Source: an uncultured Flavobacteriaceae bacterium
Lineage (GTDB): Bacteria; Bacteroidota; Bacteroidia; Flavobacteriales; Flavobacteriaceae
Length of the DNA: 37,819 nt
Direction of reading: 5' to 3'
NCBI GenBank assembly: GCA_947500445.1
Contig: CANMSB010000040.1
Span: 1-37,819, forward strand
Positions 16,127-24,694 of this stretch are shown one piece after another. The notes below the pieces were generated by a model, which saw nothing but the letters and a program-made list of their open reading frames with translations, was not told where the DNA came from and ran no database searches. Position 1 is the stretch's first letter, and the number at the start of each line of letters is the position of its first letter. Both the position numbers and the translations under genes were made by a program.

Positions 16127-16311
16127 ATACCATTTTAACTTTGAAATCGCGCGTATAGAAATTGAATTATTTTTTAGTTGTTTGAGGCAAAAAATGAAAG
16201 CATAGCCTTAGCTACGGTTATATCCCCGTTCAAGCCGGGGACAGGCTTTTTAACGAAGAACAGCTGAAAAAGAAACGATTTATTAGTGCTATTTCAAAGT
16301 TAAGATGGTAT
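16127..16311. repeat. 185-bp long palindromic element, copy C
   Basis: The outer arms are ATACCATTTTAACTTTGAAA and its complement (16127-16147 with 16291-16311, 20 of 21 paired plus one G-T wobble). The centre contains CATAGCCTTAGCTACGG (from about 16201), equivalent to CATAGCAGGGCTACG in copies A and B. An additional small hairpin, CCCCG...CGGGG, is inserted near 16225-16240. The right end overlaps the first base of the stop codon (TAA, minus strand) of the DUF4890 gene. Confidence 0.75.
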
Positions 16312-16754
16312 TATCTATCTGATCGCGATTTGTGATGTTCCCCTTTTCGCCGTTTGTGCTTGTATAAGACCATTTTTTCCCAACGTTGGTATTGTGAGTC
16401 GTCAAGAATTGCCCTCATTTTTGCTTTTTCTGCAATTTGATCGTCCAGCCGTTGACTTTTTCTAGCGTACCGCTCATCAGGACTTAAATTGTTCCGTTCC
16501 TCCGTATCACCTGACTTTTGCCGTTCTTCCATTTTTTGTTTTCGGTTTTTTGCTTTTTCCAGATGCAACGCTTGAACGTGTTTTTGCTGCGCATCGGTAA
16601 GGTCGAGGTGTAGGGTCATTTTTTTGGTATGTAATGTGGCCAATTGCTCAGGGCTAAGGTCTTTCGCATGTCTTTTGCCTTCATGTGGTGTACGCTCTTG
16701 TGCCATGGCACCTAAGGTTACGAATAATACGGACAACATCAATAGTTTTTTCAT
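16311..16754 (-). CDS. DUF4890-like periplasmic protein
   Basis: 147 residues, with a signal peptide (MKKLLMLSVLFVTLGAMAQ) and a highly charged helical mature part. The repeated pattern LSPEQLATLHTKKMTLHLDL (about 33-52), TDAQQKHVQALHLEKAKNRK (53-72) and then LDDSQYQRWEKM is typical of DUF4890 proteins of Bacteroidota and loosely resembles CpxP/Spy-like helical chaperones (LTxxQ motifs). It is rich in Lys, His and Arg at the C-terminus. A palindromic element is fused to its stop codon and may serve as its transcription end. The function is unproven. Confidence 0.8.
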   Translation of the reverse strand: MKKLLMLSVLFVTLGAMAQERTPHEGKRHAKDLSPEQLATLHTKKMTLHLDLTDAQQKHVQALHLEKAKNRKQKMEERQKSGDTEERNNLSPDERYARKSQRLDDQIAEKAKMRAILDDSQYQRWEKMVLYKHKRRKGEHHKSRSDR

Positions 16755-17099
16755 GGGTTTTGATTTTTTGGATTATACCTCTTTAGGACGCTGTTTTGGG
16801 AAAATGGTTTAACCGGGCCAACTTTTTTGGCAGCTTTTTAACGTTCCCATACTCCGCTGATGGAAATAGCGTTCTTGAAAAAATCACGAGATGCCTTATT
16901 TGAAGTTTAATGGTATTGGACGCTCTTGGTGTATCTAATCCATAAACATATAAAACCTCTTGGTCGGCCGGACTGGCGCTCGTACTTTCAAATACATCGT
17001 TCAGACGCAAAAATGGTCACTTGGCACATAATTGCTGCTGAATTGATATGGATATCGTTACATTTCCAAGTAATCTATATTTCAACAAAATAACAGCCT
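16755..17099. other. Intergenic stretch before the LanC gene
   Basis: 345 bases without a supported gene. A 75-codon minus-strand frame (16783-17010) has no recognisable product and no terminator or promoter. Translating the + strand just before the LanC start gave no trace of a LanB dehydratase end. Upstream of 17100 the sequence is AT-rich and presumably holds the LanC promoter; no clear TTTG/TAnnTTTG pair is visible. Confidence 0.4.
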
Positions 17100-18299
17100 T
17101 TGTTAGCACAACACCTTAAAAGCATCAGTCAAAACATTCAGGAAAACTATAAAAAAGAAAAAAATATAGGAGTGCTTTCCGGTATTTCGGGATGCGCATT
17201 GTTTCAGTTCTATTATTCCAAATGGACGGATGTAGATAACCATGCCGATTTGGGTGTGGCCATTATTGCAACGTGTATAGATCGGATCAACAGTGGATTT
17301 TCATATCCGACCTATTGTGATGGAATTGCAGGTTTTGGTTGGGCCATTCAACATTTGACCATGGAAAACTTCATCGATGTGAATTGTGATGAGCTTTTAT
17401 GTCCTTTTGATGATTATTTGTTTTCCCAAATGAAGATAGACCTTTCCACTGGAAAGTACGACTTTTTACATGGGGCCCTTGGCTATGGTTTTTTGTTTTT
17501 AAAAAGGTATCAGTTTACAACGGACGAAAACTTGAAGAAGCGGTACGCGTATTTTCTTGGAGCGCTCTTGACCGAGCTGGACGAACTTGCCCATGAAAGC
17601 GGGGATACGGTAAAATGGGAAATGGTTATGGATCAAGAAAAGCAACAGCCCGTGAGCAACCTTGGGCTATCGCATGGGATGGCGAGTATTGTTAATTTTT
17701 TGTCCCGTCTGTTGCCGTTAGGATTGTATCCGGAAAAGGTGATGCGCCTGCTAACAAAAAGCACGCGGTATATCGTACAACAGCGAGCGGACCAAAGAAA
17801 TACCTTGTCAAAATTTCCCAATGTTATCCAGAACGGAAAAAAGCCAAATTATAACAGCAGATTAGCCTGGTGTTATGGTGATTTGGGAATCGGAATTTCC
17901 CTGTTTCGTGCAGGTTCGGAATTGAAAGATGGCGCTATACAGGCTAATGCCTTGGATGTTCTGATATACAACTCGGGACGACGGTCAAAAAAGAGTACGA
18001 TGGTGGTCGATCCCGGACTGTGTCATGGGTCATACGGGAATGCACAAATTTTTGGTTTTTTGAACAAGGAACATTCAAACGACTCGTTTCAAGAAGCTGC
18101 GGACTTCTGGGTTCGTGATGGTGTTTCCAAAAGCACTTTCACAGATGGTTACGCAGGCTATAAACGTTGGGATGGGGCAACCGAATCCTATCGGCCGAGC
18201 CTTTGCCTTTTAGATGGTGTAGCTGGTATAGGCTTATCTATGATCGACTCCCTTACCGTACAAAAAAACAGTTGGGACGAGTGCTTATTGATCAGTTGA
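17100..18299 (+). CDS. LanC-type lanthionine synthetase (cyclase)
   Basis: 399 residues, the usual size of class I lanthipeptide cyclases. The zinc-site motifs are intact: Cys258 in LAWCYGDLGIG, and Cys308-His309 in GLCHGSYGNA. The family's catalytic-region His is seen at His192 in LGLSHGMASIV. Double GxxG-type repeats of the alpha/alpha toroid are visible (GVLSGISGCALF, YCDGIAGFGWAI, FLHGALGYGF, LLDGVAGIGLS). LanC enzymes add Cys thiols to dehydrated Ser/Thr to form lanthionine rings. The start is TTG at 17100 because an in-frame TAA sits three codons upstream and no ATG follows early. No dehydratase is adjacent. The natural substrate candidate is the precursor peptide 3 kb downstream on the same strand. 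Confidence 0.92.
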   Translation: MLAQHLKSISQNIQENYKKEKNIGVLSGISGCALFQFYYSKWTDVDNHADLGVAIIATCIDRINSGFSYPTYCDGIAGFGWAIQHLTMENFIDVNCDELLCPFDDYLFSQMKIDLSTGKYDFLHGALGYGFLFLKRYQFTTDENLKKRYAYFLGALLTELDELAHESGDTVKWEMVMDQEKQQPVSNLGLSHGMASIVNFLSRLLPLGLYPEKVMRLLTKSTRYIVQQRADQRNTLSKFPNVIQNGKKPNYNSRLAWCYGDLGIGISLFRAGSELKDGAIQANALDVLIYNSGRRSKKSTMVVDPGLCHGSYGNAQIFGFLNKEHSNDSFQEAADFWVRDGVSKSTFTDGYAGYKRWDGATESYRPSLCLLDGVAGIGLSMIDSLTVQKNSWDECLLIS

Positions 18300-18342
18300 A
18301 TTTTTAAAATACGGCACCCCCAACAGTATTTTCCGAGGAAAT

Positions 18343-18444
18343 ATGGTTTGGTCTATACAAATAGAAACAGGAAAGCGTAAACCGATGTATGAGGTGCCAT
18401 TTTTAAAGAAGGAAGTGCTTTACAAAAACAACGATAAAAGATAG
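18343..18444 (+). other. Possible 33-residue peptide or gene remnant
   Basis: Within the 230-bp gap after LanC an ATG-initiated frame encodes MVWSIQIETGKRKPMYEVPF and 13 more residues, ending KNNDKR. The same frame stays open back to just before the LanC stop. The residue mix looks protein-like, but it matches nothing I know. It could be the last part of a deleted gene or chance. There is no recognisable leader or Cys-rich core, so it is not an obvious second precursor. Confidence 0.25.
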
Positions 18445-18529
18445 TTGTGCTTTTAAAAACGGGATAAGGTAATACAGGTCTTAAACAATGATTTTACGAG
18501 CTTACCATTTCGGTATGGAACGGAACTGT

Positions 18530-19291
18530 TTAGCGTAACGAAAAAGTATTGTATTTTTCGATGAGTTCGGACAGTCTTTCCCTGTTTCTAGAGCTCAAGT
18601 TAATAGAGCTACCGTCGGTCAATACGATCGCCTCTTTTTTATGTATGGCTTTAATATGTTCTACGTTAATGAGGTAAAAACGATTGATTCGGTAAAATCC
18701 TTTTGGTTCCAATAGTTTTTCATGATGTTTGAGTGCATTGGAAGCCATAATTTTTTTGCCATTGTCCATAAAAAAAAGCGTATAGTTACCATCCGCTTTG
18801 CAGTATATGAGATTCTTAAGGTCTATTGCCTCGTGGTTGGATCCGGTATGCACTAAAAACCGAGTGCCTTTGGTACTTATAAAATCTTGTAACACACGAA
18901 TTTTAAAAGAGGCGTATAACCGTTCCTTTTTAGTAAGGTATCTGTTAATAATGGTAACCAAATCTTTTTTGTCAAAAGGTTTGCACAAATAGGAAAAAGC
19001 AAAATTTTCAAAAGCCCGTTGCATGTATAGGCCGTGTCCCGTAATAAAGATGACTTCAAAATCCGGATTTGGAAAAGCTTCCAGAATTTCAAAAGCATCA
19101 CCGTCCTTTAAACGAATGTCCATTAAAATTAGATCTGGCCGGTATTCGGCAATACATTTTTTTGAATCGACAACGGTATCGCAAGAAGCAACGATCTGCA
19201 ACGGATGCAGTTCTTTAACGATAATTTTGGTGATGAATTCCAAGGTGTCCTGGTTGTCTTCTATAAGGAGTGTTCGTACCACTTGACCCAT
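18530..19291 (-). CDS. LytTR family response regulator
   Basis: 253 residues. An N-terminal receiver (6-125) has acidic pocket Glu11-Asp12, phosphoacceptor Asp58 in LILMDIRLKDGD, the Thr in FITGH and Lys in CKPFDKKD. A C-terminal LytTR DNA-binding domain (about 150-248) contains KNLIYCKADGNYTLFFM, FYRINRFYLINVEHIKAI and SSINLSSRNRERLSEL. LytTR regulators bind paired 9-bp direct repeats and classically control bacteriocin and pheromone genes (AgrA, ComE, PlnC types). It is divergent from its presumed partner kinase with 46 bases between the starts, and it lies inside the LanC/precursor locus, so regulation of that locus is the likely job. Confidence 0.95.
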   Translation of the reverse strand: MGQVVRTLLIEDNQDTLEFITKIIVKELHPLQIVASCDTVVDSKKCIAEYRPDLILMDIRLKDGDAFEILEAFPNPDFEVIFITGHGLYMQRAFENFAFSYLCKPFDKKDLVTIINRYLTKKERLYASFKIRVLQDFISTKGTRFLVHTGSNHEAIDLKNLIYCKADGNYTLFFMDNGKKIMASNALKHHEKLLEPKGFYRINRFYLINVEHIKAIHKKEAIVLTDGSSINLSSRNRERLSELIEKYNTFSLR

Positions 19292-19337
19292 ACTGTTTAT
19301 TTAGATTTGAAACACCCTTAAAGTAAAGAATATTTCT

Positions 19338-21230
19338 ATGAGAATTGTACTGGCCCTCTGTTTTTTGCTCACTGTTGGCATAACCCACTCCCAAACCAAG
19401 CAATTACAACAAGCGCAGATCGATGCATTTATTGAAGATAGCCTAAACCGAGAGAATTTCGAGCTTTTGAAGCGAAAGCTTTCTTCCGATCCAAACTTGA
19501 AGGGTTGGTCCAAGTATTACTCCAGCAAAGCCTTTTCGTTGTACCGGGCAGGACAGTATGACTCGGCCATTGTTCAGGCAAAAAAAGCGATTTCCAGCTT
19601 TGATGAAAGTGAGCCAAAGTACCATGTTGACGAAAAAAGTCTGTTGCAGGCAAACTATCTATTGGGGTTGATCAACAGACTTCAAAAACAGTATGTAAAA
19701 TCCAATGCGTATCTCTACAGATCATTGGAATTGAATGAAAAGTACCCTTATAAGTACATCGGATACATTATAGGCACGCTAGCGGCCAATCACTTGGCTT
19801 TGGGCAATAATGAAAAAGCATTGCACTATTACCGACAAAACCTTAGGGATTCTATTTGTATGGGGCTTTCCCAGCCATCGGTAGTGGTTCTAACGCGCAT
19901 GGGAGTACTTTATTCCAAAAGTTATTTGAATATGCCGGATTCTTCCTTATTCTATTTTAACAGGGCCAAAAATAGAAGCCTACAAAATGGCTACAGCGAC
20001 AATTTACCCTTTATCTATTGCAACATCGCAAATTTTTACAAGGAACATAATAAGGATTCCACCTTGCATTTTTATCGAAAATCCAAGGAAACTTTCGAAA
20101 CCTACGTTCCCGATTGGAGGGTGGCACCGTCAACCACGGAATTTTTGCAATTGGTAGTCAATAGTTATGTGGATATACATGAGGGAAAAACGCAAGAGGC
20201 GATTGACAATCTAAAATTGGTAACGGACAGTTTAAGGCAAAACGTTACCAATAAAGATGATAAGGATATCCTCGATTTGGCCTACCAACATCTTGTTATG
20301 GCACATGAATATCAAGGAAATCAATCTATGGCCGTCGAGGTACTTAAAGAAAGAAACGGATTTTTAGAAAACTTTCATAAGAAAGAGCTGAAACAGGAGC
20401 TGGCCGAGTTGGAGTTACAATACGAAACGGTGAACAACAAACGGAAAATTTCAAAATTGGAAGAGATTTCAAAGGTAAATGCCAAATTGTTAAAACAGCA
20501 ACGGTTATTGCTGTTGGGTCTTGTTGGTATCCTTTTATTGTCGACCTTCGTTGGATTGCTGTTGTTCCGACAAAAAAACTTGAAAAACAAACTTGAAAAC
20601 GTATCGTTGCAGCAGCGGTTGCTCCGATCTCAAATGAACCCTCACTTTCTGTTCAATGCATTACAAAAGGCCACGATGTTGATTACTGTAAGGCCCGATG
20701 CCGCAAAGGATTATATTATTAAACTGGGTAACCTGCTAAGGTTGACTCTGGAGAATTCCCGAAACGATCGTGTGGCTTTGGCGGACGAGCTTACCGCGCT
20801 GCGCTCCTATTTGGAACTGCAGTCCGATTTTTCTAAAAATTTCGATTTCTATTTTGATGTAGATCAGAACATTGATAAGGAAATGATCGAGTTGCCCCCT
20901 ATGTTGATCCAACCATTGATCGAAAATGCGGTACAACATGGTTTTGGCGCAATAACATATAAGGGTTCCATAAAAATTTTGCTTAAAAAACTAAACCCTA
21001 CCACAATGCTCTGTACAGTGACGGACAATGGTATCGGATATCGTGAAAGTAGTACGGGTTCCATAAGGGACCATCGGTCACTGTCCTTACAGATCGTACA
21101 AGAACGATTGGCCCTATTCCATAGAAAAGCAGGTACATTGCCATTATTTGAAATACGACAAATTTCGGAAGAACCGAATGGACCGGGCGGTACCGAGGTG
21201 AAAATTTCCATTCCTTTTGTAGCGGTATAG
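19338..21230 (+). CDS. LytS-type histidine kinase with periplasmic TPR sensor
   Basis: 630 residues. A signal peptide (MRIVLALCFLLTVGITHSQ) is followed by about 340 residues of helical repeats, including TPR-like units such as YRAGQYDSAIVQAKKAI, ALGNNEKALHYYRQNL and HEYQGNQSMAVEVL. A coiled coil (about 350-385) leads to one transmembrane helix (about 390-412). The cytoplasmic part is a His_kinase domain with phosphoacceptor His436 in QMNPHFLFNALQKAT. It ends in a HATPase with the N box in LIQPLIENAVQHGF and a G box in TVTDNGIG and GPGGTEVKISIP. The 5-TM LytS and 7TM sensor types are ruled out. The precursor peptide gene follows 128 bases downstream. The periplasmic TPR array could bind a peptide; that is inference. 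Confidence 0.95.
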   Translation: MRIVLALCFLLTVGITHSQTKQLQQAQIDAFIEDSLNRENFELLKRKLSSDPNLKGWSKYYSSKAFSLYRAGQYDSAIVQAKKAISSFDESEPKYHVDEKSLLQANYLLGLINRLQKQYVKSNAYLYRSLELNEKYPYKYIGYIIGTLAANHLALGNNEKALHYYRQNLRDSICMGLSQPSVVVLTRMGVLYSKSYLNMPDSSLFYFNRAKNRSLQNGYSDNLPFIYCNIANFYKEHNKDSTLHFYRKSKETFETYVPDWRVAPSTTEFLQLVVNSYVDIHEGKTQEAIDNLKLVTDSLRQNVTNKDDKDILDLAYQHLVMAHEYQGNQSMAVEVLKERNGFLENFHKKELKQELAELELQYETVNNKRKISKLEEISKVNAKLLKQQRLLLLGLVGILLLSTFVGLLLFRQKNLKNKLENVSLQQRLLRSQMNPHFLFNALQKATMLITVRPDAAKDYIIKLGNLLRLTLENSRNDRVALADELTALRSYLELQSDFSKNFDFYFDVDQNIDKEMIELPPMLIQPLIENAVQHGFGAITYKGSIKILLKKLNPTTMLCTVTDNGIGYRESSTGSIRDHRSLSLQIVQERLALFHRKAGTLPLFEIRQISEEPNGPGGTEVKISIPFVAV

Positions 21231-21358
21231 TTTGATTTTTTTTAAACCAAAAAAGAAGACGTTTATACGATCCAACGGTACTTTCAAATCTTTTACCTTC
21301 CCTTTGGACATGTTCATCGGTATCTTCTTGTATTATTAATTGTTAAATATATACCGAT

Positions 21359-21571
21359 ATGAAAAAAATGAAAAAAATTGGCCTTTCCTTAAACAAGAGG
21401 GTCATTTCTAATTTGGAAGCCAAAGAATTGAACGGTGGTGTAGGTTCCGGTTTAAATATGCCCGTGAATTCCTGTAATGCCGATCAAAACCCATGTTACG
21501 GTGATGGCCCTGGCAATTTAACGGAGAACGGTTGCAGGAGCGGTGGAATGGCCAATTGTAAAATGGAATAG
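21359..21571 (+). CDS. Putative class I lanthipeptide/RiPP precursor with GG leader
   Basis: 70 residues. The first 27 (MKKMKKIGLSLNKRVISNLE, then AKELNGG) match the Bacteroidota lanthipeptide/ComC-like leader pattern: a basic start, LSLNK-type motif, amphipathic helix with E-L at -4/-3 and a double Gly at 26-27. The predicted core (28-70) is rich in Gly, Asn, Ser and Cys and holds exactly four Cys (39, 46, 59, 67) and four Ser/Thr (30, 38, 55, 61), which allows up to four thioether rings. A LanC cyclase on the same strand and a LytTR two-component system are its neighbours, and a strong terminator follows. An alternative is a non-lanthionine double-glycine peptide, such as a disulfide bacteriocin or pheromone. 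Confidence 0.8.
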   Translation: MKKMKKIGLSLNKRVISNLEAKELNGGVGSGLNMPVNSCNADQNPCYGDGPGNLTENGCRSGGMANCKME

Positions 21572-21579
21572 TTTTATAA

Positions 21580-21615
21580 AAAAAAGGCCACCTTAAGTTT
21601 TAAGGCGGCCTTTTA
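21580..21615 (+). terminator. Terminator of the precursor peptide gene
   Basis: AAAGGCC-A-CCTTAA pairs with TTAAGG-C-GGCCTTT around a 3-nt loop (one internal mismatch), with A and T runs on the two sides. It starts about ten bases after the precursor stop codon. Confidence 0.85.
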
Positions 21616-21778
21616 TGTTTCCTTATCCCAAACTTTACGTTTCAATATAGGATTTTTGCCTGAACTCCTTCACAACAACATTAAGGGTATCGATGTCCAC
21701 ATAAGTGAATTTTATAGGTGATACACCCCATCAGTTGTTTTGTCCTCTTCCATACGTTTCCCCTTTTTGCACATTCCC

Positions 21779-24280
21779 CTACTGCACAGGATCCAAGATC
21801 AAGGCAATGCGTTTTTCGGCATCTTGTAAATGATACTTGCTCATACGATCTCCCGTTCTATTGATGGCGTTTTTAATGGAACGCTGTAACGAGCGCAGCT
21901 GTGCACGGGCCACTGATCGAATATCGGATTGGCTGGTATGGACCACGGTAGATTTTTGATATCCGCCAAATACCGGTTGTTTTTTCTGATTCTCCGCGGT
22001 CATGAGATACGCAAGCCGATCAATATGGGCCTTTTGCAAATTCCGGCGATAGGTGTCAATGGTACTTCCGTTACGTAACTCGGACCAAAGCCCTTTTCTA
22101 AGGTCGTCCATCATTTCCAAAATACCATAGGCATCTTTTTCGTTGACGGTCTCATTCTCGATCAAACGGGCCAGTTTACCCAAACTTAAAATCCGTTCAA
22201 GGGTGCGTACCTGCATTTCTCGCACTTGCTCTACCGAACCGGAATACTGTATTTTTTGAAAAATCTGCTGATCTAATAGCCATTCCGGAGTGGTAAATAG
22301 TTCGGTATGTAAAAAGGCCATACAGTTTTTTTGGTGTTCCTTGGCGACATGCTCGTATACCGCTCCTTCTTGATCGTATGTTTTTTGGTACTCGTAAACC
22401 CCACCGATATTATTGGAAACATGTCCCATATATCTATTGAACTGGCCTACGAGCTGCTCATAAAGTTTTTCAAGGTCCTCATAATTTTTTCCTTCTTCAG
22501 CGGTCCATTCCTCCAGTTTCGGGAGAATACGTTTTAAATTTGCAATGCCGTACGCACTGGCCAGTATGGCATTGTCTCCCAAGTCCTCGGTTTGGGAACT
22601 GGGATCGACCACATCTCCGACCTGTTGGTGTCCAAAACGGTACAATGGATCTCCGGCATGGGCCAATATCCACTGATCCAGGGTTTTCTTCTCCTCTTCG
22701 GCCGTTTTCCCTAAAATAGGTCGGTATCCCCACGAAATAGCGTATTTATCGTAAACACCAATATCCGGCATGAGGGCCACGCCTTCGTCTTCCGGTTGGG
22801 CCACGTAATTGAAACGGGCGTAGTCCATAATCGAAGGTGCCGTTCCATATTTTTGGGTGAAAGATGCCGATCGTAACGAGTCTACCGGATAGGCAACACT
22901 ACTTCCCATATTGTGGGGAAGCCCTAAAGTATGTCCCACTTCATGGGCCGATACAAAACGGATCAACCTGCCCATGACCTCGGCCTTGAAAGCCGTGCTT
23001 CTTGCTTCGGGATTTATGGCCGCGGTCTGTATAAAAAACCAATTGCGCAAGAGGGTCATTACGTTATGGTACCAATTGATATCGGATTCCAAGATCTCGC
23101 CCGTCCTGGGATCGCTTACATGGGGGCCGTTGGCATTGGGGATAGGGGAGGCCAAATACCGTACAACGGAGTACCGCACATCTTCGGGAGACCATTCGGG
23201 GTCCTCTTCGGGCGAAGGCGGATCCTTGGCCAAAATGGCATTTTTAAAGCCGGCGGCCTCAAAGGCTACCTGCCAATCTTCGATACCCTGTTTGATAAAG
23301 GGCACCCATTCTTTCGGTGTGGCCCGGTCTATATAGTAAACTATGGGTTTCTTAGGTTCCACAAGTTCTCCATTATTGAACTTTTCCCTGTCCGCTTCCT
23401 TGACTTCCAAGCGCCACCGATCTAAAAAACGGACCGTCTTGCTCTCTTGTGCATCCAAACCGTAGTCAACCTGTCCTCTGGCAAACCATCCTACACGTTC
23501 ATCAAAATACCGCCTTTTCATAAGCGTTTTCGGAAGCAGGATCATAGAGTTGTTGATCTCGACCGAAATGGACCCCAAACTGGTATTGCTCGGTGGTTTT
23601 TTGGCAAAGTAGGTTTTTACATGGCGTGCTTCGATATTCAGCGGGTAGCTTTTAATGGATTCGATATAACTTCTGCTTTCGTCCAAACGGGATACTTTAT
23701 ACCGTTCCCTAAAAAAACTGGGCATGCCCAAGGCCTGAACATCTTTGATCAGCAGGTCGTTCACCTCGATTACCGTAGCCGGGGCGACCGAATCCTTTTT
23801 AAAGGCCTTGATGTCAAAGGCGTGCAATACCGGTTCAAAGTTTGAATTTACCACTGCCTCGTGCACGGGTAGGGAGTCCGCCGCCACAACGTCATAGGAG
23901 ACCACGCGCAGCAACACCTTTGTGGGCTTCTTTTCCCATCGTAACACTTGGGTGTTTATTTTTCCGCCACCAAAACCGATGCCGCTTGCCGTTTTTGAGA
24001 TCCGAGTGACCATAAGCATTTCTTTGTTGAACAGCGAGTCCGGAATCTCATAATAAAAACTTTCTTTTACCTGGTGCGTAGTGAACAAGCCTTGGTCACT
24101 TTTGGCCTCTTTGGTAATGACCTTGTCATAGGGCTTTATCTTATCCTTCTTATCCCCTTTTTTACCGGAACCCTGGGCACTGGTATTCTTTTTCTTTTTA
24201 AACAACTGGGCTTCCACCGTGGCCGTTTGTAGGGTGAGAAAAAGGATGAGTATTCTGGTCCAAACAGAAATTGATAGCAT
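21779..24280 (-). CDS. Large secreted zinc metalloprotease, DUF5117/DUF4953 type
   Basis: 833 residues from the ATG at 24278-24280, which gives a proper signal peptide (MLSISVWTRILILFLTLQTA, cleavage after VEAQ). The open frame runs 25 codons further upstream, but that extension is not a signal sequence, so I reject it. Residues 45-60 are lysine-rich. DUF5118- and DUF5117-like parts (about 50-300) precede the catalytic region with the metzincin signature HEVGHTLGLPH (His446, Glu447, His450, His456) and a probable Met-turn in SIMDYARFNY (about 477-486). The C-terminal part (560-833) is helical. Homologues are widespread in Bacteroidota as zinc-dependent metalloproteases of unknown substrate. 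It is convergent with the precursor peptide gene and no link to peptide maturation is evident: leader peptides are normally removed by other protease types. Confidence 0.92.
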   Translation of the reverse strand: MLSISVWTRILILFLTLQTATVEAQLFKKKKNTSAQGSGKKGDKKDKIKPYDKVITKEAKSDQGLFTTHQVKESFYYEIPDSLFNKEMLMVTRISKTASGIGFGGGKINTQVLRWEKKPTKVLLRVVSYDVVAADSLPVHEAVVNSNFEPVLHAFDIKAFKKDSVAPATVIEVNDLLIKDVQALGMPSFFRERYKVSRLDESRSYIESIKSYPLNIEARHVKTYFAKKPPSNTSLGSISVEINNSMILLPKTLMKRRYFDERVGWFARGQVDYGLDAQESKTVRFLDRWRLEVKEADREKFNNGELVEPKKPIVYYIDRATPKEWVPFIKQGIEDWQVAFEAAGFKNAILAKDPPSPEEDPEWSPEDVRYSVVRYLASPIPNANGPHVSDPRTGEILESDINWYHNVMTLLRNWFFIQTAAINPEARSTAFKAEVMGRLIRFVSAHEVGHTLGLPHNMGSSVAYPVDSLRSASFTQKYGTAPSIMDYARFNYVAQPEDEGVALMPDIGVYDKYAISWGYRPILGKTAEEEKKTLDQWILAHAGDPLYRFGHQQVGDVVDPSSQTEDLGDNAILASAYGIANLKRILPKLEEWTAEEGKNYEDLEKLYEQLVGQFNRYMGHVSNNIGGVYEYQKTYDQEGAVYEHVAKEHQKNCMAFLHTELFTTPEWLLDQQIFQKIQYSGSVEQVREMQVRTLERILSLGKLARLIENETVNEKDAYGILEMMDDLRKGLWSELRNGSTIDTYRRNLQKAHIDRLAYLMTAENQKKQPVFGGYQKSTVVHTSQSDIRSVARAQLRSLQRSIKNAINRTGDRMSKYHLQDAEKRIALILDPVQ

Positions 24281-24452
24281 TATCGTCGGTTTTTTTGAAT
24301 TTTGCCAAAGAACCGAAAAAAACGAAGGAAGAGATGTTAAGAAAATCATAAGCATACCCGTGCAGGGGAACGGGCCATTAACACATTACAGGAGGTGCCG
24401 ATATTTTGGCGATATCGAACGTGGTATGCATTGTTCTTTTACCTGCTCCTGA

Positions 24453-24689
24453 TGCGTTCGGACGCTTATTTGGGGCCTTTATCGCGATATTTTTAGCTTC
24501 CTTAAGCCCGAAGGGTTAGAGGCCTTGCAACCGAAAAATACCGTCGTTCTTGTATACAAACAACAACCGGAGCCCAAATCGTCGTTTACAGGCCGTTTCG
24601 AAAAAAGTAAAAATAATTTGGTGAATACTGTAACAATTGCCGCTTTTTCCAGTCTATTAGATAGAAAATTTCTCATTTTTTCGAATTAG
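24453..24689 (+). pseudogene. Possible 5'-broken gene in front of a terminator
   Basis: A frame open from just after a TGA (24450-24452) to TAG 24687-24689 gives a protein-like 78-residue sequence (RTLIWGLYRDIFSFLKPEGL... then VVLVYKQQPEPKSS...) that stops five bases before a strong + strand terminator. It has no ATG. The part before it, in another frame (about 24390-24480), is hydrophobic and contains FWRYRTWYALFFYLLL, which suggests a frameshift near 24450. A real gene with a wrong base or an eroded gene are both possible. No family is recognised. Confidence 0.35.
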
Positions 24690-24694
24690 TCATG

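Noticed and set aside
16783-17010. 75-codon minus-strand frame before LanC
   Set aside because: No family, no terminator, no promoter; not a LanB remnant in any frame.
21779-24280. Idea that the large metalloprotease matures the lanthipeptide precursor
   Set aside because: It is a widespread DUF5117-type enzyme, convergent to the precursor; GG leaders are normally removed by C39 or subtilisin-type proteases.
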